A DNA stretch of 64,000 nt, from contig NHDW01000009.1 in assembly GCA_002170535.1 (NCBI GenBank), positions 7,021 to 71,020 of the forward strand, read 5' to 3'. Origin of the DNA: Methylococcaceae bacterium TMED69 (GTDB lineage: Bacteria; Pseudomonadota; Gammaproteobacteria; Ga0077536). The notes under the pieces were generated by a model that worked only from the letters and a program-made list of their open reading frames with translations, did no database searches and had not been told where the DNA came from. A program made the translations under genes and the position numbers. Shown piece after piece: positions 1-9,256 of the stretch (the stretch's first letter is position 1; each line of letters begins with the position of its first letter).

Positions 1-93
1 ATTAATGTCCTAACTAGCTCGCAACCAATAGGTGTTGATGGAGGAGTTCCTTTTCACGATATCAAGGTCGGAATAAAACGTGATAGCGATTAA
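1..93 (+). CDS. C-terminal end of a probable short-chain dehydrogenase/reductase (partial)
   Basis: Frame 1 is open from the first base to a TAA at 91-93 and gives the last 30 residues of a protein whose start lies outside the window. The piece contains the sequence QPIGVDGGVPF, which resembles the C-terminal nucleotide/substrate-loop ending (xxxVDGG) of SDR-family oxidoreductases. Only this ending is visible, so the exact activity cannot be given. The stop codon is 3 bases from the stop of the convergent hyuB gene. Confidence 0.5.
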   Translation: MNVLTSSQPIGVDGGVPFHDIKVGIKRDSD

Positions 94-96
94 CCT

Positions 97-1890
97 CTAT
101 TGATTGCGCCTTCGCGCTCTTTCCTTCTCAGTCGCGTCGACATCAATTGAAAGAGCATCTTGCTCTGATTTCAGGATCACTCCATAAACGTCAGTCGCCC
201 TTTCCAGAGTCTCCCATCTTTGTTGAACGTCTTTCAAAACCCGGCAAGGATCCCTATCCAAAGGATCACCGTACCCTCCCCCTCCTGCATCAAACCCTTG
301 AATCCACTCGCCAGGTTGCAACTCGCATTCAGAGACTCCTGGCAACTTTTCTTTGGTTCCACAAGCTTTGATTTTATAAGTTTGAGCTGGAGGTCCTGAA
401 TGCCCACCCTGCACACCTTGGGGAGCATTGATGTGAGCATCACACATTGTGACGACAGTCATTGGGTCAAACCTGGGACCATACATGACATCAGCTCCGG
501 GAGCACCGCGAAACTCGCCCGCGCCTCCGCCACCTGGAATAACACGCATATGCTTTATTAAAATCGGATGTTTGGACTCCTCTACTTCTACAGAACCTCT
601 GTACATAAGTCCCGCAGCGACCGGCAGACCATAATTCAACCAGCCGTCTGACGTTGGGGTGCCAGGACCACCGTTTACCACCAGCCACTCCTGATTGATA
701 TAAGGCGCTCCTCCGAATCGTTTATCCTTCCCCGATATCACCGCAGCACCTATTCCCATACCCATACTACCTTCCGCCAGCCCATACCCTTTCCCAAATT
801 CAGCAAAGGCCGCTTGGGTCGCATTAACGATCCTATCGCCGATATTAGTAGTAGCCATAGAACAGCTCAACGGGAACTCTGGTATTCCAGTTACACATCC
901 TTGTCTTAACTTAACAGATACCCGTTTAAAACTACCCGCATTATGAGGCACATCAGAATCGATGCAATTAAATACCCCGCAAAGTGCATTGCTTGTTGCG
1001 CAAGCAACTGACTCATTCAGCCCAAACTCCTTACTATCCTCGTTTTTCGTAAGATCAACTTCTATTTTTGCATTTTTTGGATCAATCTCAACGGACACAT
1101 TAATTGGTAAGCCTTTTGGCAAAGTCGGCTCCATTGGATCGTATACAGTTGTTTTAGAAACAGTTCCGGCCGGAAGTTTTTTTATCGCTTCAACCATCAT
1201 TGTTTCAGAATAAGCAAACCAGTCTTCGATGAACTGCCTGATTTCATCTTTACCATATCGATCCACTAGTTCCTTGAGTCGTCTCTCCCCAATCCGAGCC
1301 GCTCCTACGGTCGCAAGATAATCTCCATACCATTGATCTGGAACTCTAATACGCCTTCGGCACATTCGAATTATATCGTCCACATCTTGATAATTTTCTT
1401 GAACTTTTACACACGGAAATATTAAAGCTCCCTCTTCGTAAACATCTTTGGCATAAGCATGATAGGTACTTGGAATGGAATTACCACAATCAGCTTGATG
1501 CGCTTTCGCACAAGCAGTAAACATATGTTCGCCGTCAATAAAAACCGGAACCATATACATATGGTCGGCGGCATGAGTGTTTCCCATGTAAACATCGTTG
1601 TGCAAAAAAGCATCCCCTTCCTTTAGACTGGGGTGCGTTTCAAGCAAGGAAGTGGTTTGCAAACTGCTTCCAAATATATGAACCGGCACCCCTTCACCGG
1701 GTGCTAAAAGCCTGTTGTCAGCAGTAACTAATGAACAAGAAAAATCCCTAACGACGGCCAAAACAGCTGAGCGAGCTGTTCTCAGTAGGGTGTTTGTCAT
1801 TTCACCAACAATCGCATTTAGGCGATTCGCTAAAATTGCCATAAGAATGGGATCGGTTTTATAACTTTTTTCAGATGGGCTTGATGACAT
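97..1890 (-). CDS. hyuB: Hydantoinase B / oxoprolinase-type subunit (HyuB family)
   Basis: This 597-residue protein has the full length of the HyuB family, the subunit that works with HyuA in ATP-dependent opening of hydantoin or 5-oxoproline-type lactam rings. Visible family features are the N-terminal metal-site region near residues 97-110 (HNDVYMGNTHAADHM), the TTNIGDR segment in the middle, a glycine run GGGGAGEFRG, and the C-terminal DAGGGGYGDPLDRDP. The ATG is preceded by AGGAG at a normal distance. No HyuA-type gene adjoins it; the only hyuA in the window is 47 kb away at 49347. It ends 3 bases from the convergent SDR gene and stands alone behind htpX. The substrate cannot be told from sequence. 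Confidence 0.85.
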   Translation of the reverse strand: MSSSPSEKSYKTDPILMAILANRLNAIVGEMTNTLLRTARSAVLAVVRDFSCSLVTADNRLLAPGEGVPVHIFGSSLQTTSLLETHPSLKEGDAFLHNDVYMGNTHAADHMYMVPVFIDGEHMFTACAKAHQADCGNSIPSTYHAYAKDVYEEGALIFPCVKVQENYQDVDDIIRMCRRRIRVPDQWYGDYLATVGAARIGERRLKELVDRYGKDEIRQFIEDWFAYSETMMVEAIKKLPAGTVSKTTVYDPMEPTLPKGLPINVSVEIDPKNAKIEVDLTKNEDSKEFGLNESVACATSNALCGVFNCIDSDVPHNAGSFKRVSVKLRQGCVTGIPEFPLSCSMATTNIGDRIVNATQAAFAEFGKGYGLAEGSMGMGIGAAVISGKDKRFGGAPYINQEWLVVNGGPGTPTSDGWLNYGLPVAAGLMYRGSVEVEESKHPILIKHMRVIPGGGGAGEFRGAPGADVMYGPRFDPMTVVTMCDAHINAPQGVQGGHSGPPAQTYKIKACGTKEKLPGVSECELQPGEWIQGFDAGGGGYGDPLDRDPCRVLKDVQQRWETLERATDVYGVILKSEQDALSIDVDATEKERARRRNQ

Positions 1891-1991
1891 TAGAACTCCT
1901 TTGTTTACCAGAAAAAGAATACTGTTTGATTATAGTACTAATGTAACAAATTCAATAGTGTTACCAAAGCAATAATTAACGAGAAAAGAAG

Positions 1992-2822
1992 CTACTGTCT
2001 CTTAAGCGCTTCTATTCTCTTGGATAGAGGCGGGTGCGTTGATAATAATTCATTTATGCCGCCACTTATTGCGAAGGCCTCAACTTCTTTTGGTAAGGAT
2101 TCAGCAAGACCCAAAGACTCCAGTTTTTTAAGCGCTTTTATCATCTTATCTCTTCCAGCTAGTGCGGCTCCTCCAGAGTCTGCTCGGTATTCCCTAAATC
2201 TACTGAACCACATCAAAACAAAAGAGGCCAGAAACCCTAGCACGCTTTGAGCAATAAAATAACCGATAAAATAACCCACCCCTCGCCCTCTGCCTTTATC
2301 TATTATAGAGGCCAATACGTGGGCAAAAACCATGACAAAGGTATTCATGACACCTTGGAGCAAGGTAAGTGTAACCATATCTCCATTCGCAACATGACTA
2401 ACCTCATGAGCTAAAACGGCTTCAACCTCGTCCCTATCCATAGCATGAAGCAATCCAGTGCTTACTGCCACTAAAGAGTTATCTCTACTTGAACCAGTGG
2501 CAAATGCATTAGGAACTTGAGAGACAAAGATAGCAAATTGGGGCTTTGCGATATTGGTAGCTTCGGCTTGTTTGGCGACTTGGTCTACCAACCATTTTTC
2601 CATATCGTTTTGAGGCTTTTCAATTATTCGTGCGTTCACACTTCTTATAGCCATAGACTTTGACATCGTTAATGATATAAATGCGCCACCAAAACCAAAA
2701 ATTGAAGCAAATATAATCAAACCCAAATGATTCCCTGTGCCACCAAAACCAAATAAGCTAAGAACAATGCTTAACACGAACATGACAGCCAAATTCGTAA
2801 CTAAAAATAATCCAATCCTCAT
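1992..2822 (-). CDS. htpX: Membrane zinc metalloprotease HtpX
   Basis: A 276-residue M48 peptidase of the inner membrane, which cleaves misfolded membrane proteins in parallel with FtsH. Two N-terminal hydrophobic segments (about residues 4-25 and 33-52) are followed by the zinc motif HEVSH at 139-143, two further membrane segments at about 155-215, and the third zinc ligand in FREYRADSGGAAL. It is slightly shorter than the E. coli protein (293). It begins 27 bases after the histidine kinase stop on the same strand, so it is probably co-transcribed with the two-component system. This suggests that the two-component system answers envelope stress; that link is inference. Confidence 0.93.
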   Translation of the reverse strand: MRIGLFLVTNLAVMFVLSIVLSLFGFGGTGNHLGLIIFASIFGFGGAFISLTMSKSMAIRSVNARIIEKPQNDMEKWLVDQVAKQAEATNIAKPQFAIFVSQVPNAFATGSSRDNSLVAVSTGLLHAMDRDEVEAVLAHEVSHVANGDMVTLTLLQGVMNTFVMVFAHVLASIIDKGRGRGVGYFIGYFIAQSVLGFLASFVLMWFSRFREYRADSGGAALAGRDKMIKALKKLESLGLAESLPKEVEAFAISGGINELLSTHPPLSKRIEALKRQ

Positions 2823-2849
2823 CGCAGATGCTCCGTTTAATTTAATTAT

Positions 2850-4124
2850 CTATCGATCAATTCTGATCTTGACAGTGGTACCTTTTTTTAACTCACTCTT
2901 TAATTCGAGATGCCATCCAAATCTGTCTATAATTCTTTTAACGAGATTCAGCCCAATTCCATTGCCACGGGCAAATGATGGAGCTGAATTTTCATTCATC
3001 ACTTGAAATAATTGTTCTTTGGTCATCCCTATCCCGCTATCGGCAACAGATACACTATTCGCATCAACGCTAACAACGACGTTACCCGAATCTGTATACA
3101 CAAAAGCATTTCGAATTATATTTCCAAATATTATAGAAATGAGTTTAGGAGAATTGACTGTGGATAGAATAGCTTTTTCTTTCAAGTTATATTCTAAGGG
3201 CTTATCACCATAAATTAGTGAACAATTGGAAATTTCTTGCCTAACTATGTCATTTATTATCACTTTTTCCTTTATCAAAGCTCCCTCATAATCTCTAGCT
3301 AGTAGAAGCAGTACCTCCGTAAGCTCTTCCATATCCGTAGTTGCTCTTTCGATCTTTTCGACAATGGTTCTTAAGTCTTCGTCTAAAGGCTTCTTTTTTT
3401 TAAGCGATGATACGGCGATACGCATTACCGTAAGTGGTGTTCGCAACTCATGACTTGCTTCTCTGGTAAATGTACGTTCTCTTTCAATTGATGTATCAAC
3501 TTTTTTAAGCAAATCATCTATAGCACCAGCTAATTGAAGCGTTTCAAGATTTAGTCGACGAAATTTAAATTTTTCAAGAAAAGCGTCTATCTGAGGTCTG
3601 TCTAAATCTATATTTTTAACTGTACGTGCCAAAAGAATGACCGGAGAAACAGCTCTATGAATTAATACATATGTTCCCCAAGCAGAGCTATACAAAAACA
3701 CTAAAAGGATCGCAAGTGGGATTATGCCAAAATAAGTCGCAAGTTCCCCGACATTATCCGCGTCAAAAACTAAGTACAGACGTGCATCTTGATTTTCACT
3801 AACATGGACAACTCCTCGATTTACGGGTGAAATAAAGTCATGAATTCCTGAAGTAAGTCCAGCAAACTCAGCGGGGACTTCTGCGCTGTCTTTATCGAAA
3901 AGGTATCCAATTAAAGTATTAGTATTCGGTGGGGGAGTCTCTCTCTCTATTGAATCCCGGGACCAGAAATACTCAGCTTCCCTTTTTAAGGCCGAAACTA
4001 TCAACACTTCTCTTATGGCAAATTCCGCAATATATACCCCACCAACCGCGACTACACTTATAATTGTGAGTTGCAACAAAAATGCACGTAGCAAACTCTT
4101 ATTGAGAGGCTTTTCTGTCTTCAT
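2850..4124 (-). CDS. Sensor histidine kinase
   Basis: An inner-membrane sensor kinase of 424 residues from the ATG at 4124; an in-frame TTG at 4148 would add 8 residues but has no visible ribosome-binding site. An N-terminal membrane segment is followed by a periplasmic region of roughly 110 residues, a second membrane segment, a HAMP-like linker, the H-box SHELRTPL with the phospho-accepting His near residue 225, and a HATPase_c domain with N-box (NIIRNAF), G1 (DSGIGM) and G2 (GNGIGL). The start overlaps the end of the response-regulator gene by about 26 bases, so the two are translationally coupled. The signal sensed is unknown; the downstream htpX hints at the cell envelope. Confidence 0.9.
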   Translation of the reverse strand: MKTEKPLNKSLLRAFLLQLTIISVVAVGGVYIAEFAIREVLIVSALKREAEYFWSRDSIERETPPPNTNTLIGYLFDKDSAEVPAEFAGLTSGIHDFISPVNRGVVHVSENQDARLYLVFDADNVGELATYFGIIPLAILLVFLYSSAWGTYVLIHRAVSPVILLARTVKNIDLDRPQIDAFLEKFKFRRLNLETLQLAGAIDDLLKKVDTSIERERTFTREASHELRTPLTVMRIAVSSLKKKKPLDEDLRTIVEKIERATTDMEELTEVLLLLARDYEGALIKEKVIINDIVRQEISNCSLIYGDKPLEYNLKEKAILSTVNSPKLISIIFGNIIRNAFVYTDSGNVVVSVDANSVSVADSGIGMTKEQLFQVMNENSAPSFARGNGIGLNLVKRIIDRFGWHLELKSELKKGTTVKIRIDR

Positions 4125-4803
4125 CAACAGCTTGAAGTCTCCAACCAACGCTAGGGACAGTATGAATCAGTGGGCTCCTGAAAGGCTTGTCAACAGATTT
4201 TCGCAAGGCATAAATATGGCTTCGTAGAGCATCGCTGTCTGGAGGAGAATCACTCCAGATGAATTTCTCGATTACCTTTTTATGAACAACTCCAGGAGAC
4301 TCCGTCATCAAAATCGAAAGAATTTTTCTGCAGATCGGGGTAAGTATAACCTCTTGCTCGTTCCTAAACACTTTTTGAGTATTTTGATCTAGGATTAAAT
4401 CAGCAACCTGTAATTTTTGATTAACGCTTTTCGCCTGGGTTCTTCTAATCAAAGCTTTTAATCTAGCGGAAAGCTCCTCCAAATCAAAAGGCTTCAGCAG
4501 GTAGTCATCCGCCCCAACCTCAAAACCCATGAGTTTGTCTTCTAAAGTATCGCGAGCGGTAAGCATTAATATAGGGCATCTCACATCATTTTCAGTCCTA
4601 AGCTTTTTGCAAACTGTCAGCCCATCTATTCCCGGTAACATAACGTCGAGAACAATAGCATCGTAAGAGTTCTCCTTCCCTAAATTATAGCCCAAATTTC
4701 CATTATCGGCATAATCAATAACGAAGTCGTCTCGTTCAAGGTGTGCTGCAACCATTTCTGCAATATCTCTATGGTCTTCTACTAGCAAAATTTCGTGAGC
4801 CAT
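4099..4803 (-). CDS. OmpR/QseB-type response regulator
   Basis: A 234-residue DNA-binding response regulator. The receiver domain (1-120) has the acidic pocket VEDHRD, the phosphorylation site Asp53 in VLDVMLPG, the Thr in MLTAR and Lys104 in LLKPFD. A winged-helix trans_reg_C domain follows (about 130-225), ending with the recognition helix and wing (DALRSHIYALRKSVDKPF, VPSVGWRL). It lies 10 bases downstream of a luciferase-like monooxygenase gene and overlaps its partner kinase, so all may be on one message. I saw no clear direct-repeat binding site nearby. Confidence 0.92.
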   Translation of the reverse strand: MAHEILLVEDHRDIAEMVAAHLERDDFVIDYADNGNLGYNLGKENSYDAIVLDVMLPGIDGLTVCKKLRTENDVRCPILMLTARDTLEDKLMGFEVGADDYLLKPFDLEELSARLKALIRRTQAKSVNQKLQVADLILDQNTQKVFRNEQEVILTPICRKILSILMTESPGVVHKKVIEKFIWSDSPPDSDALRSHIYALRKSVDKPFRSPLIHTVPSVGWRLQAVDEDRKASQ

Positions 4804-4813
4804 TTGTCCCTAT

Positions 4814-5686
4814 CTAAACATAAGTATTTCTAGATTCAATGAACATAAGCGCCGAGTCAAAGTCAATAATCGATTCATCAATCCAGTGAAGCAACCATGT
4901 CGCACCGACGCTTTTAAAATTCACAACCGGCGTTCCCTTTGTTTTATTCTGTCCTAAAATCACACTTGCTACAAAGTCAAAATGAGATAATTGTTCAGAA
5001 TCAAGGTGTTCCTTTCCAAATTTCACGACATCGCGAAATTCTTCAAACGAAGGCAACCAATGACTCCATCCTGCATCAGTAACATCCTTTGTAGGTCTCG
5101 ATACTGGAAAAATTCCGTCCCAATTCAGCGACCGTTTAAGACCTGCAGTTGCCGGTAATGTGCCCGCTATCCAAATCGGAAATCGAGGATTTTGATAGGC
5201 TTTAGGATTAAATCGCACACTATCTACTGCATAATACTCTCCAGTAAATTTTACAAGTTTCCCCATCGATAGTTGGTCTATTATTGTAAGGCTTTCATCG
5301 ACTTTTTTGGCTCGCACCTTTGCCGTAGAATCTTCTCCAAAAGCAGTAAACTCGAATTCTGGCGGTTCGCCTAGGCCAGCCCCAAAGACAACCCTTCCCT
5401 TGCTCAAATGATCTAATGACACTAATTCTCGGGAAACTTTCCAAGGCCTTCTTCTTGCTAACGGAGTAACGACGGGGCCAATTGAAATAGATTTGGTTTC
5501 GGAAGCTATTGCTGCCAGTGCAACCGTTGGGTCAACAGTATTCATAGCATCACTACCGGTGATATTGATATGATCCCAAAGAAAGAATCCATCAAAACCT
5601 GATTTTTCCGCAACCACTGCCAGCTTTACCAATTTTTCAAGGCTGCCAAACTCACCGAAGTTGGGAGCGTAGATAGCGTTCCTCAT
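4814..5686 (-). CDS. Luciferase-like (LLM) flavin-dependent oxidoreductase
   Basis: A 290-residue TIM-barrel protein of the bacterial luciferase-like family, in which FMN or coenzyme F420 is the reduced cofactor. Typical signs are the N-terminal strand with AEKSGFDGFFLWDHI, the conserved ISIGPVVTPLARRRPW block, the nucleophile-like LSKGRVVFGAGLG region and the PKAYQNPRFPIWIAG phosphate-binding stretch. The C-terminal part is shorter than in many relatives. It lies 44 bases after the next LLM gene and 10 bases before the response regulator on the same strand. Cofactor and substrate cannot be assigned from sequence. Confidence 0.85.
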   Translation of the reverse strand: MRNAIYAPNFGEFGSLEKLVKLAVVAEKSGFDGFFLWDHINITGSDAMNTVDPTVALAAIASETKSISIGPVVTPLARRRPWKVSRELVSLDHLSKGRVVFGAGLGEPPEFEFTAFGEDSTAKVRAKKVDESLTIIDQLSMGKLVKFTGEYYAVDSVRFNPKAYQNPRFPIWIAGTLPATAGLKRSLNWDGIFPVSRPTKDVTDAGWSHWLPSFEEFRDVVKFGKEHLDSEQLSHFDFVASVILGQNKTKGTPVVNFKSVGATWLLHWIDESIIDFDSALMFIESRNTYV

Positions 5687-5730
5687 TTTATTGCCGTTCT
5701 TAACTTTCTCATTTAAAATAAAAGTCAGTT

Positions 5731-6963
5731 TTATCCTGCAGATGCACTCCCAACTCTTGTAAGATTAGAAGGCTTTATCTTATCAGTAAACTCTGGCCAT
5801 ACTTTTTCAGTAAGAAGCTCGAGGCTTTTCATCAAAGGCTTATGAGGCATATGGTTATAAACAAAATGCCAAAAGTAATCTACCGGATAGGTCTTTAGTT
5901 CTTTCTCCAGCTTTTTACATACCGTGGAGGGGCTCCCATGAATACAAAGGCCCGCCTCAGACAGAGACTCAAATGTTGCCGGCTTGTCCCACGGGCCTTG
6001 GCCAGGGTCAGCTATCGCGGCACCAAAACCAAAAGGAACAAAGAAATTATTCCAAATGAATGAACCAGCCTCCCTAGCAAGTGCTTCGGCTTCTTGATCC
6101 GTATCTGCTACTATAATTTCGCGGGTTATTGCCATTCCACCGCCAAAAGCTAGGTCTCGGCCAGCTGCTGCTGCTGCCTCTTGACCTGCTCTAAAATGAG
6201 GTACACAAATCTCAGGATGGGTAATTATAGTAATGGGAACCACTCCTCGCTCCATCGCCCATTTTATTGAGCGTTCCGAGGTCGCAAACGGCATAAACAT
6301 ATCCAGCATCTTGTTTTCATACAAACCAGGCGCAATACCAACTTGCCTAATTACCCCCTCTTCGTCACAGCCCTTCCCGTACTTATGAGCGACATCTTTT
6401 GCAATCCAGTTAATGTTATCCGTCGGGATACTCCAATGCTTACCTTGATGTTCAAAAACATCATTTTTCCAAGCCTTCATGATTATCTCAAAATGTTCTT
6501 CGAAAAGTTCCCTTTTCAAGATTTCATAGTCCTCGCCCTCAGCTGGTTCACTAAGTCCGGCTTTCTGCCCGATCACATTAACCCACCGCGGCTGATATCC
6601 CCTAGCGAATCCGGCGAATGCTCTTCCTTTATTCATCTGAGACATCATAGCAATGTCTTCAGCAAGATTGATGGGATTACGGGAAGGCAATACGTTTCCA
6701 AGTTGACCAAATTTCATATTTTTTGTCTTACTTCCAAAGTAGACATTAAGTAAAACTGGATTAGTCGAAACCTCCTCGCCCTCAACGTGGAAATGATGCT
6801 CTGTTGTGCCGCAACCGTAATATCCATGCTCGTCGGCATACTGCAATTGTTCGGTAATTTCAGCCAACATCTCTTGATATAAGTCGGTACGTTTTCCCGC
6901 CATACCGGCCTCGATATCTTTTTTACGCCCTACTGACGGTAAATAAAAAAGTCCTACCTCCAT
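5731..6963 (-). CDS. Luciferase-like (LLM) flavin-dependent monooxygenase
   Basis: A 410-residue LLM-family enzyme of the longer, alkanal-monooxygenase-like type. It shows DEHGYYGCGTTEHHF near residues 44-58, matching the TEHHF signature of FMN-using members, then the FGQLGNVLPSRNPINLAEDIA block and GRAFAGFARGYQPRW. Near the C-terminus is GSPSTVCKKLEK, the usual segment that precedes the last barrel helix. An ATG preceded by GAGGATTTAACA sets the start. It is followed at 44 bases by a second LLM gene. The enzyme probably oxygenates a small organic substrate; which one is not visible. Confidence 0.87.
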   Translation of the reverse strand: MEVGLFYLPSVGRKKDIEAGMAGKRTDLYQEMLAEITEQLQYADEHGYYGCGTTEHHFHVEGEEVSTNPVLLNVYFGSKTKNMKFGQLGNVLPSRNPINLAEDIAMMSQMNKGRAFAGFARGYQPRWVNVIGQKAGLSEPAEGEDYEILKRELFEEHFEIIMKAWKNDVFEHQGKHWSIPTDNINWIAKDVAHKYGKGCDEEGVIRQVGIAPGLYENKMLDMFMPFATSERSIKWAMERGVVPITIITHPEICVPHFRAGQEAAAAAGRDLAFGGGMAITREIIVADTDQEAEALAREAGSFIWNNFFVPFGFGAAIADPGQGPWDKPATFESLSEAGLCIHGSPSTVCKKLEKELKTYPVDYFWHFVYNHMPHKPLMKSLELLTEKVWPEFTDKIKPSNLTRVGSASAG

Positions 6964-7096
6964 TGTTAAATCCTCCAGCTGCTCAAAGTTTTTAAACGAC
7001 TTTTCTTATCCATACAAATCTTAGATTACTATAAATGATAGGAGTACCGCCACTTTAATTCGAATAACTTGTCTCAATGGCAATAAGTTGGAGACA

Positions 7097-7492
7097 TCAC
7101 GAGCTTTTAGCGGCTACTGCCTCTATCTCAAATCGCCATTCTTTTTTCACCAAAGCTTTTACCAAGATTGCGGTTGATGCTGGCCTCGCGTCACCTAAAA
7201 ACTTAGATCGACTGTTCGCAAAATATGGATAATCTCCCTCGTCAGTGAGAAAAGCAGTGATTTTAACAATGTCCTCTGCCCCCATGCCAGCTTCGTTAAC
7301 ACACTCAATTACATTTTCCCAGGCTTTATCTGCCTCTAATTGAGGATCTTCTGGCAGCGAACCATCTAAATTAAGTCCCAGTTGACCTGAAATAAATAAA
7401 GTTTCTGCGTTTGGAGGGATTACGACACAATGATGATAAGCATTATTAAAAGGTTTTACTACGGCACTTGGATTAAATTTCTTTATGGTCAT
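7097..7492 (-). CDS. RidA/YjgF/UK114-family protein
   Basis: From the ATG at 7492, preceded by GAGGT about 8 bases upstream, this is a 131-residue RidA-family protein. An upstream in-frame ATG at 7552 would add 20 residues without family similarity. RidA proteins form trimers and hydrolyse reactive enamine/imine intermediates to ketones and ammonia; many relatives sit in catabolic operons with other specificities. Family signs are LFISGQLGLNLDGSLPE, the helix with EADKAWENVIECVNEAG, and the C-terminal WRFEIEAVAA. Here the arginine expected in the substrate-binding segment lies in DARPASTAILVKAL. It is upstream of the LLM genes and divergent from the SDR. Confidence 0.87.
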   Translation of the reverse strand: MTIKKFNPSAVVKPFNNAYHHCVVIPPNAETLFISGQLGLNLDGSLPEDPQLEADKAWENVIECVNEAGMGAEDIVKITAFLTDEGDYPYFANSRSKFLGDARPASTAILVKALVKKEWRFEIEAVAAKSS

Positions 7493-7636
7493 TTTTATTT
7501 TTACCTCACTATTTGTTGAATCCGTATTTTGACTAACTATTCTATTTCCCACATGCTATTTTAAGCAGATGAAGTGCATGTTCACGAAAACAACATAATG
7601 CCAGATTATTACTAAATTTAAAGGAGGTTTTTTATT

Positions 7637-8398
7637 ATGGTGTCATTAAAGGATAAAGTAATTTTCGTTGCAGGTGGTAGTACCGGAATAGGTAGAGCAG
7701 CCTCCCAAATTCTATGCGAAAATGGTGCAAAAGTTATTATAGGTGATATCAATGAAAAAGAGGGCCAAGTTTTTGCAGAGCAGCTATCATCTGAAGGACT
7801 AAACATTGAATTTTTTCCCCTTGATGTGACTGACTTTAAAAGCATTAACAGCTGTATCGATAATATATGTGATAAACACGGCGCTATAGACGGTGCATTC
7901 AATAATGCGGGGATAGAAGGTCCAACAGCAAAGGCATCTGAATACAAACTCGACGATTGGTCCAAAGTACTGCAAATTAACCTCACCGGGGTTTTTAATT
8001 GTATTCAAGCAGAAACAGCGGTCATGATTAAACAGCGTAGGCCGTGCAGTATTGTTAACACTGCATCAATTGCAGGCTTAGTCGCGATTCCTGGAGCAGT
8101 GGGATACAATAGCGCTAAGCACGGGGTGATTGGCTTAACAAAAACCCTTGCCCTAGAATTGGCGGCTAAAAACATCAGAGTAAATGCAGTTTGCCCTGGG
8201 TTTACCGAAAGCCCAATGTTAACAAGAGTGGCCGGTGCAAGTAAAAAAATTAGGGAGCAACTTTTTAAAAGCATCCCAATGAAGCGAATTGGTCAACCGG
8301 AAGAAATTGGGAATGCGGTTGCGTGGTTGCTGTCCGAAGAATCAAGCTACATCACCGGTGTTGCCTTACCGGTAGATGGGGGCTGGATGGCCCAATAA
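7637..8398 (+). CDS. Short-chain dehydrogenase/reductase
   Basis: A 253-residue classical SDR. It has the cofactor loop GGSTGIG at 13-19, an acidic residue after the second strand (GDINE) suggesting NAD(H) preference, NNAG at 89-92, and the catalytic tetrad Asn115, Ser144, Tyr157 and Lys161. The C-terminal YITGVALPVDGGW is typical. A perfect AAGGAGG at 7621-7627 stands 9 bases before the ATG. Its stop is 23 bases before the MoxR ATPase ATG at 8422, so it probably belongs to the same plus-strand unit as the MoxR/VWA pair and the acyl-CoA carboxylase. The substrate is unknown; a hydroxyacyl or alcohol substrate would suit the context. Confidence 0.92.
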   Translation: MVSLKDKVIFVAGGSTGIGRAASQILCENGAKVIIGDINEKEGQVFAEQLSSEGLNIEFFPLDVTDFKSINSCIDNICDKHGAIDGAFNNAGIEGPTAKASEYKLDDWSKVLQINLTGVFNCIQAETAVMIKQRRPCSIVNTASIAGLVAIPGAVGYNSAKHGVIGLTKTLALELAAKNIRVNAVCPGFTESPMLTRVAGASKKIREQLFKSIPMKRIGQPEEIGNAVAWLLSEESSYITGVALPVDGGWMAQ

Positions 8399-8421
8399 AA
8401 ATCTGATACGGAGGTATGTTA

Positions 8422-9225
8422 ATGACATCAAAGGAAAAAATTAAGCCATCTAAAGAAAAGCCCTACTACGAGCCAATAAGGGATGAAATACAGGTCTTTT
8501 CTTCTGCATACAAAAATAAATTACCTGTCCTCCTTAAGGGCCCAACAGGATGTGGGAAAACGAGATTCGTTGAGTACATGGCGTGGAAACTCAGACAAAG
8601 ATTAATTACTGTCGCCTGCCACGATGACCTCACTTCGTCTGACCTAATTGGAAGATATTTGGTAAAAGGAGGCCAAACAGACTGGATTGACGGCCCATTA
8701 ACAGAAGCCGTAAGAAACGGTCATATTTGTTACCTTGATGAAATTGTAGAAGCAAGAAAAGACACAACCGTAGTTATCCATCCGTTGTGTGACGATAGAA
8801 GGATTTTACCAATCGAAAAATTGGGAGAATTTTTATCAGCTCCACCCGAATTTTCTTTAGTTATCTCATATAACCCAGGTTATCAATCAATTCTAAAAGA
8901 TTTAAAACAAAGTACACGTCAACGGTTCGTAGCGATAGAATTCGACTATCCTTCCCACGATTTAGAATTAAAAATTCTAATGACTGAAAGTAAAATTAAA
9001 AAACCAATAGGACAAAAATTAATAAAATTTGGACACATGACACGAAACCTAAAAGAAGCGGGTCTTGAAGAAGGGGCGAGCACTAGGTTATTGGTAAACG
9101 CAGCAAAACTAATTGACGGAGGGATTTCTCCTTTTACAGCAACAAATACTGCGATCGCTCTACCATTGACTGACGATTATGAAATGCTTAGAGCACTAGA
9201 CGAATTAAGCAGAACGATTTTCTAA
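8422..9225 (+). CDS. MoxR-type AAA+ ATPase (CbbQ/NirQ/NorQ-like)
   Basis: A 267-residue AAA+ ATPase with Walker A GPTGCGKT at 40-47, Walker B CYLDE ending at Asp106-Glu107, a sensor-1 VISYNPGYQ segment and an arginine-finger region around [11 protein letters not shown]. The sequence and length match the CbbQ/NirQ/NorQ/GvpN group of MoxR ATPases, which act with a VWA-domain partner to remodel or activate a metalloenzyme (for example CbbQ/CbbO on Rubisco, NorQ/NorD on nitric oxide reductase). Two ATGs lie close together; GGAGG at 8410-8414 favours the one at 8422 over 8416. The VWA partner follows at once. No Rubisco or nitric oxide reductase gene is in the window, so the client is unknown. Confidence 0.9.
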   Translation: MTSKEKIKPSKEKPYYEPIRDEIQVFSSAYKNKLPVLLKGPTGCGKTRFVEYMAWKLRQRLITVACHDDLTSSDLIGRYLVKGGQTDWIDGPLTEAVRNGHICYLDEIVEARKDTTVVIHPLCDDRRILPIEKLGEFLSAPPEFSLVISYNPGYQSILKDLKQSTRQRFVAIEFDYPSHDLELKILMTESKIKKPIGQKLIKFGHMTRNLKEAGLEEGASTRLLVNAAKLIDGGISPFTATNTAIALPLTDDYEMLRALDELSRTIF

Positions 9226-9244
9226 ATTCTATAGTCAAATTAAT

Positions 9245-9250
9245 AGAGGT
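9245..9250 (+). promoter_or_regulatory. Shine-Dalgarno before a putative ATC start codon
   Basis: AGAGGT lies 6 bases upstream of an in-frame ATC at 9257. No ATG, GTG or TTG occurs in this frame between the stop at 9206 and position 9779, although the whole interval is open and encodes family-like sequence. The site therefore supports initiation at ATC 9257. Confidence 0.5.
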
Positions 9251-9256
9251 ATTAAC

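Noticed and set aside
6343-6753. 136-residue open frame antisense to the second LLM gene
   Set aside because: It lies wholly within a gene with clear motifs on the minus strand and has no family features.
7493-7552. 20-residue N-terminal extension of the RidA protein
   Set aside because: A GAGGT site precedes the inner ATG, and the extension has no counterpart in the family.
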